From Ignavibacteriota bacterium (lineage in GTDB: Bacteria; Bacteroidota; Ignavibacteria; Tepidaquicellales; OLB5), in contig RPQH01000038.1 in NCBI GenBank assembly GCA_003820375.1, positions 1 to 39,110 on the forward strand: DNA of 39,110 bases. Reading direction: 5' to 3'. Positions 1 to 8,378 of this stretch are shown here, in pieces. Both the position numbers and the translations under genes were made by a program. The notes under the pieces were generated by a model, which did no database searches, was not told the origin of the DNA, and saw only the letters and a list, made by a program, of their open reading frames with translations. Every line of letters starts with the position of its first letter. Position 1 is the first letter of the stretch.

Positions 1-175
1 CATAATGTCATCCCTTCGGGATTCTTTCGTTCCATTGTCAATCTTGTTACCATAATGTCATCCCTTCGGGATTCTTTCGTTCCATTGTCAATCTTGCTAC
101 CATAATATCATCCCTTCGGGATTCTTTTTCTTCGCCGAACAATCTTGCTACTATGATATCATCCCTTCGGGATTT
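1..175. repeat. 50-bp tandem repeat with small palindrome (4 copies, truncated by window edge)
   Basis: A 23-bp core (ATAATGTCATCCC, TTC, GGGATTC) begins at 2, 52, 102 and 153, so the period is 50-51 bp. Each core carries the small inverted repeat ATCCC-TTC-GGGAT. The sequence between cores is almost identical in copies 1 and 2 and partly diverged in copy 3. The same core, also 50 bp apart, recurs at 17013 and 17063, so this is a dispersed genomic repeat family resembling REP/BIME elements. The array may continue to the left of the window. Confidence 0.85.
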
Positions 176-191
176 CTAATCAATCCAATCT

Positions 192-213
192 CCCCTCTCC
201 AAGTGGAGAGGGG
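192..213 (-). terminator. Hairpin downstream of the transaldolase/isomerase fusion gene
   Basis: CCCCTCTCC, a 4-nt loop AAGT, then GGAGAGGGG form a perfect 9-bp GC-rich stem 14 bp beyond the stop codon of the minus-strand gene. No T-tract follows on the minus strand, so a terminator or 3'-end-stabilising role is inferred. Similar G-rich/C-rich hairpins are common dispersed repeats in bacteria, so this may also be repeat debris. Confidence 0.45.
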
Positions 214-226
214 TCGGGGGTGAGGT

Positions 227-3070
227 TTATTTTGGCAATGAATCTAATATTATCTCATACAATTGAATAAGCCCTGCATCTATATCACCTTTAATATGCA
301 CATTAACCACTCTTCTTTTATGTTTTATTAATGATTGCATATCACCGATTGCCTGTGCGCGTTTTAATGTACCGAATGAATATGGCTCTCCCGGTATTAC
401 AAGGTCTATAGCATCATCGGCAGTGATTTGAATTCCCATAAATGTATTTGGACCGCCTTTATGCATTTGCCCTGTTGAATGTAAAAACCTTGGACCGTAA
501 CCCAAAGTTGTTGCTGACTTAGTCCGCACTTTTATTGCATTCCTGAGTTTTTCAAGAGTCGAATATGTTTTTTCGGTTTGCTGTATGAATGCCATCAATG
601 CTACGTAATCACTTTTTCCCAAAAGCTTGAAGTATGATTTGAATACATCGCGGACATCCGAAGCTCTTTTTATTTTTGTGGTTTTCTTGTCATAATAAAT
701 ACTGAAATTGCCATCCGTTAATACAGGTTCAGGAACGGGAAGTATTCCGTTTTGCCTGTAATGTTCTAATACTTTGCCCGTATTGTCTTTACTTTCTTTA
801 ACGTTGGGTTCATCAAAGGGGTCAATATCCATTAACGCTCCTGCAGCTGCAACGGCAAATTCCCATTTGAAAAATTCTTCAGCAAGGTCCCACTCATCAT
901 TTAAATGGATATTAATAACCGGGTGACCGGCACGTTTCAGTGCATTTATCTTATTTGTATTTCCATCATCATTATCACCAAGTTTCAAATGCACAAACAC
1001 CCTGTCTTTTGAATAAGTCTTTACTTCATCCAATTCTTCACCGTCAACAGGAATAATTGCCTTTCCCTCTTTCCCTGTGCTTTCTGCAATCAGTTGTTCA
1101 ACCCAGGTACCAAAAGCGGCTATCTCACGTGATATAATAAAGGTTACCTTATCTTTCCCCGATTTTGCAAGGTCAGCAAGTGTAATTCCCAGGGTTACCG
1201 CTGGATTTTCTTCAAGCTCAACACATGGTTCCGACGCATTAGCCATCCTGTCGGCACGCTCATTTAAAGTATAAATATCAATGCCAATAAGAGCTGCCGG
1301 AACTGCCCCAAAAAACGATAATGCTGAATACCTGCCGCCGATATCTGGAGGATTTATAAAAACATGCCTGAACCTTTTTTCATATGCCAGATCTTCAAGA
1401 GAAGTATCCGGGTCTGTAATTGCAATAAAATTCTCCCCTGCCCATTCTCCTTTAAGTTTTTCCACCTTATCATAAAAGTATTTAAATAATGAAGCTGTTT
1501 CTAATGTTGTACCCGATTTGCTTGAGACAATAAAAACTGTCTTATCTATCTCCAAAATACTTTCAACAGCTTCAATTGCAGCAGGGTCGGTGCTGTCAAG
1601 AACATGCATGTTCAGATATCCGTATTTAATGCCAAAAGTTTTCAGGTAAACCTCAGGGCACAAAGAGCTTCCGCCCATACCAAGAAGAACTGCGTGGCGG
1701 TATTCTTTATCTTTCAGAGTATTTGCCAGTAAGTATATTTCAGGGATTTTTTCCCTCATCATATCAAATAAGTTAAGCCAGCCCATCCTGTTCTTTATTA
1801 CACTCTGATGCTTACCATTCATCCACAACGCTGCATCTTTTTTCCAGATTCTCCCTGAAAAATTTTCACGGCTTAATTTTTTTATATCTTTATTTATCCT
1901 GCCTGCATATTTGCCTAATGAAAATTTTTGCTTTTTAAAATTGCCGTCAATAACAGACTCCCTTTTTGCTTCGATGCAATTCCGCAGGCTTTCAAATGAC
2001 TTATCGAATTTTTCTATACCTTCATCTTCAAGCTCCTTCATAACCTGTTCAATGCTTATACCTGCTTCTTCCACCTGTTTTACAATTTCTTTTGCTTCTT
2101 CGATGTTATCTTCTACGGTGGTTTTAACTTTGCCATGGTCCAGGAAAGCGTCCATTGTCTCGACCGGCATTGTGTTAATTGTATAAGGTCCGATTAATTC
2201 TTCCACATACATAATATCATTGTACCTTGGATTTTTGGTAGAAGTACTTGCCCAAAGAACCCTCTGCCTTTTTGCCCCGCGTTTTTCAAGCTCACGGAAC
2301 CTGTCACTTTCGAATAATTCCTTAAACTTTTGATATATTAATTTGGAATTTGCAATTCCGAATTTTCCCGGCAATCTTTTCAGGTTCTTTTTTTTCTCAT
2401 TGTCTGTTTCAGACGCGATAATTTTCTCCAGCTTTGAATCAATATTTGAATCTATCCTGCTTATAAATATACTTGCAACGGAATTAATATTATCAATGTT
2501 CTTTCCTGCTGCTACCCTTCTTTCAAGTGCTTTAAAATAAGCATCGGCAACTTTTTCATAATGCTCTATCGAAAAAAGCAGCGTGATATTAATGTTAATG
2601 CCTTCGGCAAGGCATTCCTCAATTGCCGGAATTCCTTCTTCAGTTCCGGGAATTTTTATCATTACATTCGGCTGTTTGATAATCTTATGCAGCTTTTTTA
2701 CCTGCTCTATTGTTGCTTCTGTTTTTCTTGCAAGGTCAGGTGAAACTTCAATACTTACAAAACCGTCATTACCTTTTGTTTTTTTAAATACAGGCTTAAA
2801 CATATCTGCAGCCGCAGTTATATCTTCAATAATTATGCTTTGCAGTATCTCATCAGCTGATTTTTTTTGTTTTGCCAGTTTTCTAATCGAATTGTTATAA
2901 TCTGTGCTTCCTGCTATTGCTTTTTCGAAAATACTCGGATTCGATGTTACTCCTCTTAAGCTGTTATTTTTAATAAGCTTCAAAAGGCTGCCTGATCTTA
3001 TAAATTGACGCCTTATATAATCCAGCCATATACTCTGACCGCACTCAGTTAATGCTGCTAATGTGTTCAT
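227..3070 (-). CDS. tal-pgi: Bifunctional transaldolase / glucose-6-phosphate isomerase
   Basis: A 947-residue fusion of two enzymes of central sugar metabolism. Residues 1 to about 370 are a transaldolase. The N-terminal GVTSNPSIFEKAI motif is present, the Schiff-base lysine is K139 in MIKIPGT, and WASTSTKNP followed by GPYTINTMP matches the conserved C-terminal part. Residues from about 380 are a phosphoglucose isomerase, with LLGMGGSSLCPEV at about 462, the sugar-phosphate-binding SSKSGTT at 516-522 and GGRYSALS at 578-585. It should move C3 units between sedoheptulose-7-P and glyceraldehyde-3-P, and interconvert glucose-6-P and fructose-6-P, in the cytoplasm. Such fusions are known in other bacteria, so this is family knowledge rather than novelty. 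The gene lies 28 bp downstream of transketolase on the same strand, so the two probably form a non-oxidative pentose phosphate operon. The start at 3070 gives the full transaldolase N-terminus but has no clear Shine-Dalgarno sequence. Confidence 0.95.
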   Translation of the reverse strand: MNTLAALTECGQSIWLDYIRRQFIRSGSLLKLIKNNSLRGVTSNPSIFEKAIAGSTDYNNSIRKLAKQKKSADEILQSIIIEDITAAADMFKPVFKKTKGNDGFVSIEVSPDLARKTEATIEQVKKLHKIIKQPNVMIKIPGTEEGIPAIEECLAEGININITLLFSIEHYEKVADAYFKALERRVAAGKNIDNINSVASIFISRIDSNIDSKLEKIIASETDNEKKKNLKRLPGKFGIANSKLIYQKFKELFESDRFRELEKRGAKRQRVLWASTSTKNPRYNDIMYVEELIGPYTINTMPVETMDAFLDHGKVKTTVEDNIEEAKEIVKQVEEAGISIEQVMKELEDEGIEKFDKSFESLRNCIEAKRESVIDGNFKKQKFSLGKYAGRINKDIKKLSRENFSGRIWKKDAALWMNGKHQSVIKNRMGWLNLFDMMREKIPEIYLLANTLKDKEYRHAVLLGMGGSSLCPEVYLKTFGIKYGYLNMHVLDSTDPAAIEAVESILEIDKTVFIVSSKSGTTLETASLFKYFYDKVEKLKGEWAGENFIAITDPDTSLEDLAYEKRFRHVFINPPDIGGRYSALSFFGAVPAALIGIDIYTLNERADRMANASEPCVELEENPAVTLGITLADLAKSGKDKVTFIISREIAAFGTWVEQLIAESTGKEGKAIIPVDGEELDEVKTYSKDRVFVHLKLGDNDDGNTNKINALKRAGHPVINIHLNDEWDLAEEFFKWEFAVAAAGALMDIDPFDEPNVKESKDNTGKVLEHYRQNGILPVPEPVLTDGNFSIYYDKKTTKIKRASDVRDVFKSYFKLLGKSDYVALMAFIQQTEKTYSTLEKLRNAIKVRTKSATTLGYGPRFLHSTGQMHKGGPNTFMGIQITADDAIDLVIPGEPYSFGTLKRAQAIGDMQSLIKHKRRVVNVHIKGDIDAGLIQLYEIILDSLPK

Positions 3071-3098
3071 ATTATAAAAGGAATAATATTTTTAAATT

Positions 3099-5174
3099 TT
3101 ATTTAACCGGAATTTCTTTTTCAATCTTACCTGCTAATTTTTTAGCTTTTAATAAAATATTCTCTACTGTGAAGCCATACTCTTTCATTACAACTTCACC
3201 CGGAGCAGATTCCCCGAATTTATTAACTCCAAATACTTCTCCTTCTTCTGTTACATATTTTCTCCAGCCTGCCGGTATACCCGCTTCAATAGCAAGACGT
3301 TTCCTGATATTTGACGGAAGCACTTTTTCCTTGTAATCATCATCCTGTTTTTCAAATAATTCCCACGAAGGCATGCTGACAACCCTTGCATTAATTCCTT
3401 CCTCCTGAAGCTTATCCTTTACCCCAAGTGCAAGTGTAACTTCAGAGCCTGTTGCAATTAAGATAAGGTCTATATTACCGTTATTTCCCTCTATATCTGA
3501 TAATATATAGGCACCTTTGGTTACACCCTCAGCAGAACCATATTTATCCCTGTCAATTATTGGAAGTTTCTGCCGTGTCAGAACAATTGCAACCGGACCG
3601 CCGGTATGTTCAATAGCTGCTTTCCATGCAAAGGATGTTTCATTCGCATCGGCAGGTCTTATTACAGTCATGTTCGGAATTAATCTCAGAGCCATTAACT
3701 GCTCTACCGGCTGATGTGTCGGCCCATCTTCTCCAAGCCCAATGCTATCATGCGTAAAAACGTAGATTGGACGAAGTCCCATAATTGCGGCAAGCCGTAT
3801 TGGCGGACGCATGTAATCGGAAAATACAAGGAATGTAGCACCATAAGGAATTATTCCTTTTGTTGCCGCCATTCCGTTTAGTATTGAACCCATTGAGTGC
3901 TCCCTTACGCCGAAATGCATATTTCTTCCGCTGTAACTGCCAGGAGCAAATGATTTGGAATTTTTTATCAACGTATCAGTTGATGGTGCAAGGTCAGCAG
4001 AGCCGCCCATCAATGCAGGCAGATAATCTGCAATTGCATTAATAACTTTTCCCGATGCCTGCCTTGTTGCCAAAGAGCCCTCTTCCTTTTTAAAAACCGG
4101 AAGATGTTTTTTCCATTCGGTAAACTTATCATTTTCCTTATTCCTGTAGTTTTGTTTATCAAGCATTTCAAGTTCTTCAGCAAGGTGCGGATATTCTTTT
4201 TTGTAGCTTACGAATAATTCTTTCCATTCATGCTCAAGCTGTTTACCTTTTTCTTTTGCTTCACGGAAATGAGCAAGCACTTCATCAGGCACATAAAAAT
4301 ATTTACCGGGGTCCCATCCAAGATTTTTTTTGGTAAGCTTAACTTCATCTTCCCCCAATGGAGAGCCATGTGAATCAGCAGTATCTTGTTTATTCGGACT
4401 GCCGTATGCTATATGAGTTCTTACACGGATTAATGAAGGTTTGTCTTTTTCGGCAATTGCATTTTTAAGTGCTTCAGAAAGTGCTTCAATATCGTTTCCA
4501 TCTTCAACAAACTGCACATGCCATCCGTATGCCTCAAAACGTTTTGAAACATCTTCCGTAAAAGTAAGGTCTGTACTGCCTTCTATTGAGATATGATTAT
4601 CATCATAAAAATAGACCAGGTTTCCAAGCTTCAGAAATCCAGCTATTGAAGCAGCTTCCGAAGAAACACCTTCCATCATATCACCATCACTAGTAATTGC
4701 ATAGATGTTATAATCAAAAATATCGTAACCGGGTTTATTATATCTTTCAGCAATAAATTTTTGAGCAATGGCCATTCCGACACCATTGGCAAAACCCTGC
4801 CCTAACGGACCGGTTGTTACCTCTATACCCGGTGTGTGGTTTAATTCCGGATGTCCGGGTGTCCTGCTTCCGAACTGCCTGAATTGCTTTATATCATCAA
4901 GTGTGAGACCGTACCCGGTTAAATACAGCAAGCTGTACTGAAGCATGCATCCGTGACCTGCAGACAGAATAAACCTGTCTCTGTTAAGCCATTCGGGATT
5001 TGAAGGATTGAACCTCATATATTTTGTCCATAAAACATAAGCCATAGGAGCAGCACCCATTGGCATTCCCGGGTGTCCTGACTTTGCTTTTTGAACTGCA
5101 TCCATTGATAATGTTCTGATGGTATTGACTGATAATATATCGAGGTTATCTTGTTTTTTATCTGATATTGGCAT
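3099..5174 (-). CDS. tkt: Transketolase
   Basis: A 691-residue, full-length transketolase that transfers two-carbon ketol units between pentose phosphate and glycolytic sugars, using thiamine diphosphate and a divalent metal. The N-terminal SGHPGMPMGAAPM (about 32-44) and the TPP/metal-binding stretch SDGDMMEG through NLVYFYDDN (about 162-193) are visible. The central GVREHSMG contains the catalytic glutamate that activates TPP, and HDSIGLGEDGPTHQPVEQL is the conserved pyrimidine-domain signature. It is the first gene of a pair with the transaldolase/isomerase fusion (28-bp gap), so one transcript would supply the non-oxidative pentose phosphate enzymes. A candidate -7 box and a 26-bp palindrome lie 58-94 bp upstream of the ATG. 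Nothing is missing or broken. Confidence 0.97.
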   Translation of the reverse strand: MPISDKKQDNLDILSVNTIRTLSMDAVQKAKSGHPGMPMGAAPMAYVLWTKYMRFNPSNPEWLNRDRFILSAGHGCMLQYSLLYLTGYGLTLDDIKQFRQFGSRTPGHPELNHTPGIEVTTGPLGQGFANGVGMAIAQKFIAERYNKPGYDIFDYNIYAITSDGDMMEGVSSEAASIAGFLKLGNLVYFYDDNHISIEGSTDLTFTEDVSKRFEAYGWHVQFVEDGNDIEALSEALKNAIAEKDKPSLIRVRTHIAYGSPNKQDTADSHGSPLGEDEVKLTKKNLGWDPGKYFYVPDEVLAHFREAKEKGKQLEHEWKELFVSYKKEYPHLAEELEMLDKQNYRNKENDKFTEWKKHLPVFKKEEGSLATRQASGKVINAIADYLPALMGGSADLAPSTDTLIKNSKSFAPGSYSGRNMHFGVREHSMGSILNGMAATKGIIPYGATFLVFSDYMRPPIRLAAIMGLRPIYVFTHDSIGLGEDGPTHQPVEQLMALRLIPNMTVIRPADANETSFAWKAAIEHTGGPVAIVLTRQKLPIIDRDKYGSAEGVTKGAYILSDIEGNNGNIDLILIATGSEVTLALGVKDKLQEEGINARVVSMPSWELFEKQDDDYKEKVLPSNIRKRLAIEAGIPAGWRKYVTEEGEVFGVNKFGESAPGEVVMKEYGFTVENILLKAKKLAGKIEKEIPVK

Positions 5175-5231
5175 TTTTGGTAAGTTTATATAAAATCTTA
5201 TGGTTGAATTCTTAATAACGCAATTTTTTTA

Positions 5232-5268
5232 CAAATATAACTAAATGATTATGAAATAATAATCATTT
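5232..5268 (-). promoter_or_regulatory. Candidate transketolase promoter with palindromic operator
   Basis: On the minus strand TATATTTG (5232-5239) matches the Bacteroidota -7 consensus TAnnTTTG. Just upstream is a perfect inverted repeat: AAATGATTAT (5243-5252), a 6-bp spacer, then ATAATCATTT (5259-5268). It occupies the place where a TTTG -33 box would be, and no such box is visible. A dimeric regulator bound there would cover the promoter. The regulator is unknown. Confidence 0.5.
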
Positions 5269-5312
5269 TTTACACATCAAAGTTCAGTATTTAATAAGAA
5301 ATAAATGCAGGT

Positions 5313-5660
5313 TTAACGGGAGTGCTTGTCATTGTGGATTATATTGCTTTTGCTTTTGTTTGTATCAATATCGTTTTCATCAGGTACTTTTACCCCATTA
5401 CTCCGGTTTTCGTCTAATATTTTCGGACTAATATTTTTATTCTTCAAAAACTTGATATACTGCTGTCCGCAGCCGCATGTGTTCTCAACAACAATGCCGG
5501 ATGACTGTGCTTTGTTTTTTAATTCACAGTAGTAACCTTTTGGTCCTGAGATTTTGCGTCCCAATTTCGTAGTTATTGTCTCGAATTCGTACACAACATT
5601 GCAATAACTTTTCATAACGCCGCAATATACTCTAACTGTTATTTTACGGTTAGACTTCAT
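5313..5660 (-). CDS. Small cysteine-containing hypothetical protein
   Basis: A 115-residue protein I do not recognise. No signal peptide or membrane span is evident, so it is probably cytoplasmic. Residues 1 to about 75 look folded, with cysteines in VYCGVMKSYC and in the pair CGC of NTCGCGQQY, a spacing that could bind a metal such as zinc. The C-terminal ~40 residues are Asn/Asp/Lys-rich and probably disordered. The coding call rests on the clean ORF and a good Shine-Dalgarno-like AGGGGA a few bases before the ATG. TATTTTTG at 5674-5681 fits a -7 box, although it would leave a very short leader. It is 138 bp upstream of transketolase on the same strand with the palindrome between them, so it is probably a separate unit. 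Confidence 0.6.
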   Translation of the reverse strand: MKSNRKITVRVYCGVMKSYCNVVYEFETITTKLGRKISGPKGYYCELKNKAQSSGIVVENTCGCGQQYIKFLKNKNISPKILDENRSNGVKVPDENDIDTNKSKSNIIHNDKHSR

Positions 5661-5751
5661 ACTTTCCCCTATACAAAAATACTCATTTGTAAAACAATGA
5701 AAAAGTAGATATTATACCCATTTTTTAAAATCAGTATTTATACCTATTAAG

Positions 5752-6240
5752 TCAACTTACGCAAATCATAAATCTTTCTGTTACTGAAAGAGATATGCAG
5801 GTAATTTCAGTTCATGTCCTCACCCCCAATTGATTTCGGATTTCGGATTGCCAATTGCGGATTGAAAAGCTTGCACTTTAAAAAACTAAGATGAGAACGA
5901 AAAGTTAAAATATTTTCACAATAAAATCACATATTAAACAGATTATCCAAGTTTGCATGGTTTATAGCCTTAACACAAAGTTCACAAAGGATACAAAGAA
6001 CACAAAGAAATACAATAAAAATATAAAAAGCAGGACTTGGTGAACTTTGTGTTCTTCCTGCCTGCAGCAGGCAGGTGTGCACTTTGTGTTGAAGCCCTTA
6101 AATCTGATGAGCCGGTATAAACTTTTCAATCCGCAATTGGCAATCCGAAATCCGACATCTATCAGGGGGGTGAGGACATGAACTGAAATTAAATACAAAA
6201 ACAAAATCTTACCTTATGATTACTCTTTTGCGTAAGGTGA
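5752..6240. mobile_element. Foldback MITE-like element with 9-bp target duplication
   Basis: The 489-bp element is flanked by identical 9-bp direct repeats CCTATTAAG (5743-5751 and 6241-6249). Its ends are inverted: TCAACTTACGCAAA on the left and, reverse-complemented, TCACCTTACGCAAA on the right (13/14). Long internal arms pair as well: 5803-5869 matches the complement of 6123-6190 apart from a short diverged patch. A smaller pair lies inside (5973-5989 with 6037-6053), and a perfect hairpin CCTGCCTG-CAG-CAGGCAGG at 6057-6075. No transposase or credible gene lies inside; the 80-codon ORF at 5962-6204 is read out of the repeat. The element accounts for most of the gap 5661-6249 and ends right at the stop codon side of the next gene. 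Confidence 0.8.
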
Positions 6241-6249
6241 CCTATTAAG

Positions 6250-6981
6250 CTATTTCTCTACATCGTACATGTAAATCTTCGCCGGAGAACCCTTTGCAAG
6301 AAGAATATTATATGGTTGTTCATCATTTAAAAAACTCCAGTTATCTCCAAATACTTTGGCGTAATCAATATTAAGTTTAGTTTCAATTACCGGATATAAT
6401 TCCCATACTGTGTGCTCAACTTTATAAGATAACCTGTCCCCATCAGGTGTTTTTCCAAAACCCCATCCTTTTTGCTTTATGTAATGCTCCAGTGTATTTT
6501 CCTGCGGTGTAGTTGTTCTTTTTTCGGCAAGTGCGGAAATTGAATATTCATTATTATCAACCCGGAAAGTATGGGAAATATTAATGTAATCATTTGTTTT
6601 GTTGGTATTAGTTTCCATAGAAATTATGCTGTAATGCTCATTATATAAAGTATTTGCCGCAAGCCCGATAGCCGACCTTGGCACAAATTCCTTAATAAAT
6701 ACGACACCGCTTCTTTTGCGGTCTGTTACATAATATCTCAGGTTGATTTCGGGAAAACTACCATACACAGGAACCGGTATCCCTTTAACCTTTGTATCGG
6801 TAAACTCAAAAGCAACAAGGGTGATATATGAATCACCATGAAATTTATCAACTTCAAGCCCCGGCGGTATTATCTTCAGAAAATGTTTTTGTTCCGCTTT
6901 GTAAGTAATATGGAGCAGGTTCTTCCAGTTTGCTTCTATTAATACATCCTGCCCGGTTTTCCTGTTCATTATATCAGGCAT
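6250..6981 (-). CDS. DUF2071/YqjF-like protein
   Basis: A 243-residue protein resembling the DUF2071 (YqjF, COG3361) family. Recognisable features are NWKNLLHITYK near the N-terminus, then IPPGLEVDKFHGDSYITLVAF, IPVPVYGSFPEINLRYYV, the conserved block GVVFIKEFVPRSAIGLAANT and YNEHYS. The family has an acetoacetate-decarboxylase-like fold and no established biochemical role, so I assign none. No signal peptide or membrane span is seen. The gene is monocistronic: a strong terminator separates it from the acidic-protein gene upstream. The stop codon (6250-6252) directly abuts the 9-bp target duplication of the foldback element, so the insertion just missed the reading frame. An alternative start is Met5. 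Confidence 0.8.
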   Translation of the reverse strand: MPDIMNRKTGQDVLIEANWKNLLHITYKAEQKHFLKIIPPGLEVDKFHGDSYITLVAFEFTDTKVKGIPVPVYGSFPEINLRYYVTDRKRSGVVFIKEFVPRSAIGLAANTLYNEHYSIISMETNTNKTNDYINISHTFRVDNNEYSISALAEKRTTTPQENTLEHYIKQKGWGFGKTPDGDRLSYKVEHTVWELYPVIETKLNIDYAKVFGDNWSFLNDEQPYNILLAKGSPAKIYMYDVEK

Positions 6982-7000
6982 AATTATTTCCGTTATATTA

Positions 7001-7054
7001 TATAAAAAAACAGGACTATATTCTTTTTGATAAGAAAGAATATAGTCCTGTTTT
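7001..7054 (-). terminator. Strong intrinsic terminator (perfect 20-bp stem)
   Basis: Positions 7007-7026 and 7035-7054 are perfectly complementary over 20 bp with an 8-nt loop. On the minus strand the stem is followed by seven Ts (complement of 7004-7010), the classic Rho-independent arrangement. It lies 13 bp past the stop of the acidic 72-residue protein. On the plus strand only four Ts belong to the stem end, so termination is mainly expected for minus-strand transcripts. Confidence 0.9.
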
Positions 7055-7067
7055 GAATTAAAAAAGC

Positions 7068-7286
7068 TTAAAACATATCGTCATCGTCTTCATCATCGAA
7101 ATCTTCATCTAATTCATCTATATTCAAATCGTTATCATCGGTGTATTCGTTTTTCTCGTCAAGCCTTGAACTGTCATCAAAATCTTCGTCCGGTGCATTT
7201 TGGATGCTATCCAGTATGTCGAAATTATCATCAGAATATTCGTTCTTATACCTGTTTTCTTCTTCAAATAACTCCTTTCCGCTCAT
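7068..7286 (-). CDS. Very acidic 72-residue protein
   Basis: A short protein made largely of Asp, Glu, Asn and Ser, ending in a run of acidic residues (DEDDDDMF). No domain, signal peptide or membrane span is visible, and it is almost certainly disordered and strongly negatively charged. The coding call is supported by a strong Shine-Dalgarno sequence (AAGGGGGG) just before the ATG, unusual for this window, and by the excellent terminator directly behind the stop. Possible roles include a DNA mimic, a chaperone tail or a cation buffer, but nothing in the sequence decides between these. It lies 49 bp downstream of the secreted charged protein on the same strand and may share its transcript. 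Confidence 0.7.
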   Translation of the reverse strand: MSGKELFEEENRYKNEYSDDNFDILDSIQNAPDEDFDDSSRLDEKNEYTDDNDLNIDELDEDFDDEDDDDMF

Positions 7287-7335
7287 GATGAACCCCCCTT
7301 AAATAGTTTTGATATATCTTTATTAGAAAATGCTG

Positions 7336-7761
7336 TTAATTAAAAAATGAATCAAAATTTCCTCTTATTAGTTCTGAAAACATAATTTTATTTTCAAATA
7401 AATTGATTTTCAGCGATGGGATGTAAAATAAATACCTTATTTTATTGACCCTGTCATACAATTTCCGGTCGAAAAAGTTTCCTCCGTCAAGCTTATTTTC
7501 TTCTTTATAATCTTTCTTAAAATCAGGGGTGTCGCGTTCAATATCCTTGTCTCTCAAATCAATTGAATCGCGTTTATACCTGTCACGGTTATCGAGTGAA
7601 TCATTTATTTTCATGGAATCTCTTATATAAGTTGTATCGTTTCTAAGGCGGAGACTGTCCCTGTTAATTGACTCATCATCAATCTGGGAGAAAACGTTAA
7701 TTGTAATAAACAGCATCGCTAAGGGGGGCAGATACATAATCATACGTTTTACTCTATTCAT
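7336..7761 (-). CDS. Secreted, highly charged protein with RDS-type repeats
   Basis: A 141-residue protein with a clear N-terminal signal peptide (basic start, hydrophobic stretch, cleavage likely after VFSQ at about 26). The mature part begins with about 60 residues dominated by irregular repeats of the type RDSL, RDSM, NDSL, RDSI and RDK, probably disordered or extended. About 40 more ordered C-terminal residues follow, rich in aromatic and hydrophobic residues (YLFYIPSLKINLFENK). I do not recognise a family. A purine-rich GTGAGG lies at reasonable distance from the ATG. It is 617 bp downstream of the cytoskeletal operon on the same strand, and probably transcribed with the acidic protein that follows. 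Export to the periplasm or surface is inferred from the signal peptide. Confidence 0.65.
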   Translation of the reverse strand: MNRVKRMIMYLPPLAMLFITINVFSQIDDESINRDSLRLRNDTTYIRDSMKINDSLDNRDRYKRDSIDLRDKDIERDTPDFKKDYKEENKLDGGNFFDRKLYDRVNKIRYLFYIPSLKINLFENKIMFSELIRGNFDSFFN

Positions 7762-8378
7762 AAAAAATACCTCACTTTATTTGAAAATTATTTAATAAAT
7801 ACAAGTTTGTATCCTCAAGGAATGTGCCAATATCACCAAATCAGAATTATATTGCAGGTTTATACTTTAAGTTTTGAATAATTACAGCCCGGTCTTAAAA
7901 GTAATCTGCAGGCATCAATTTATCTTGCATTAATAAACCCTTCAGGTGTGGAAGAATAAATAGCTAATTGACACATATGGCGGCATAATGACGTACATGA
8001 CATATTGAAATATTCTATATTTGTTATATCGTGCGTCGCTGTAACATCCTGAATAACTGTACCGCAAATCTTACTTAATAATTTTCGCGGAGTTATAATA
8101 CTTAATATTACCTGTTTTATAAAAAGAGCTTTTAAACTTATTATTTCTTTTGACTTATAAAAAATAATAAGCAGAACTCACACAAAATATGAGACCTTGT
8201 TCCTTAGTCTTAAAAAACATACAAATCTCTTTAATTGTTCTATATAAAACTGAGTATATAAGATTACTTTTTTATTGAAAGAAATTTACAGAATGATTAG
8301 ATATTATTATACCTGCTGCTATTTTCCTGTTTAAAATGGCAGTCTTCAAATAAGCGTTTTGTTGCAGGATATGATTTG
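7762..8378. other. Non-coding gap behind the cytoskeletal operon
   Basis: About 617 bp with stop codons in all frames and no ORF worth calling. It is AT-rich. A plus-strand TATATTTG (8016-8023) matches the Bacteroidota -7 box but has no downstream plus-strand gene. I see no convincing terminator right behind the operon's last gene and no repeat shared with the rest of the window. It may hold a small RNA or degraded sequence, but nothing specific can be supported. Confidence 0.5.

Noticed and set aside
1..175. CRISPR-like array (24-bp repeats with 26-bp gaps)
   Set aside because: The gaps are nearly identical between copies, so they are not spacers; the unit is a plain 50-bp tandem repeat and no cas gene is present.
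5243..5268. Fur box
   Set aside because: It is an AT-rich palindrome with some similarity, but half-site order and spacing do not fit well and the genes are not iron-related.
5962..6204. 80-codon minus-strand ORF
   Set aside because: It lies wholly inside the foldback element and covers its palindromic arms; no start signals or domain.
8016..8023. Plus-strand promoter in the gap 7762-8378
   Set aside because: A lone TATATTTG without a -33 box or a downstream plus-strand gene; expected by chance in AT-rich DNA.
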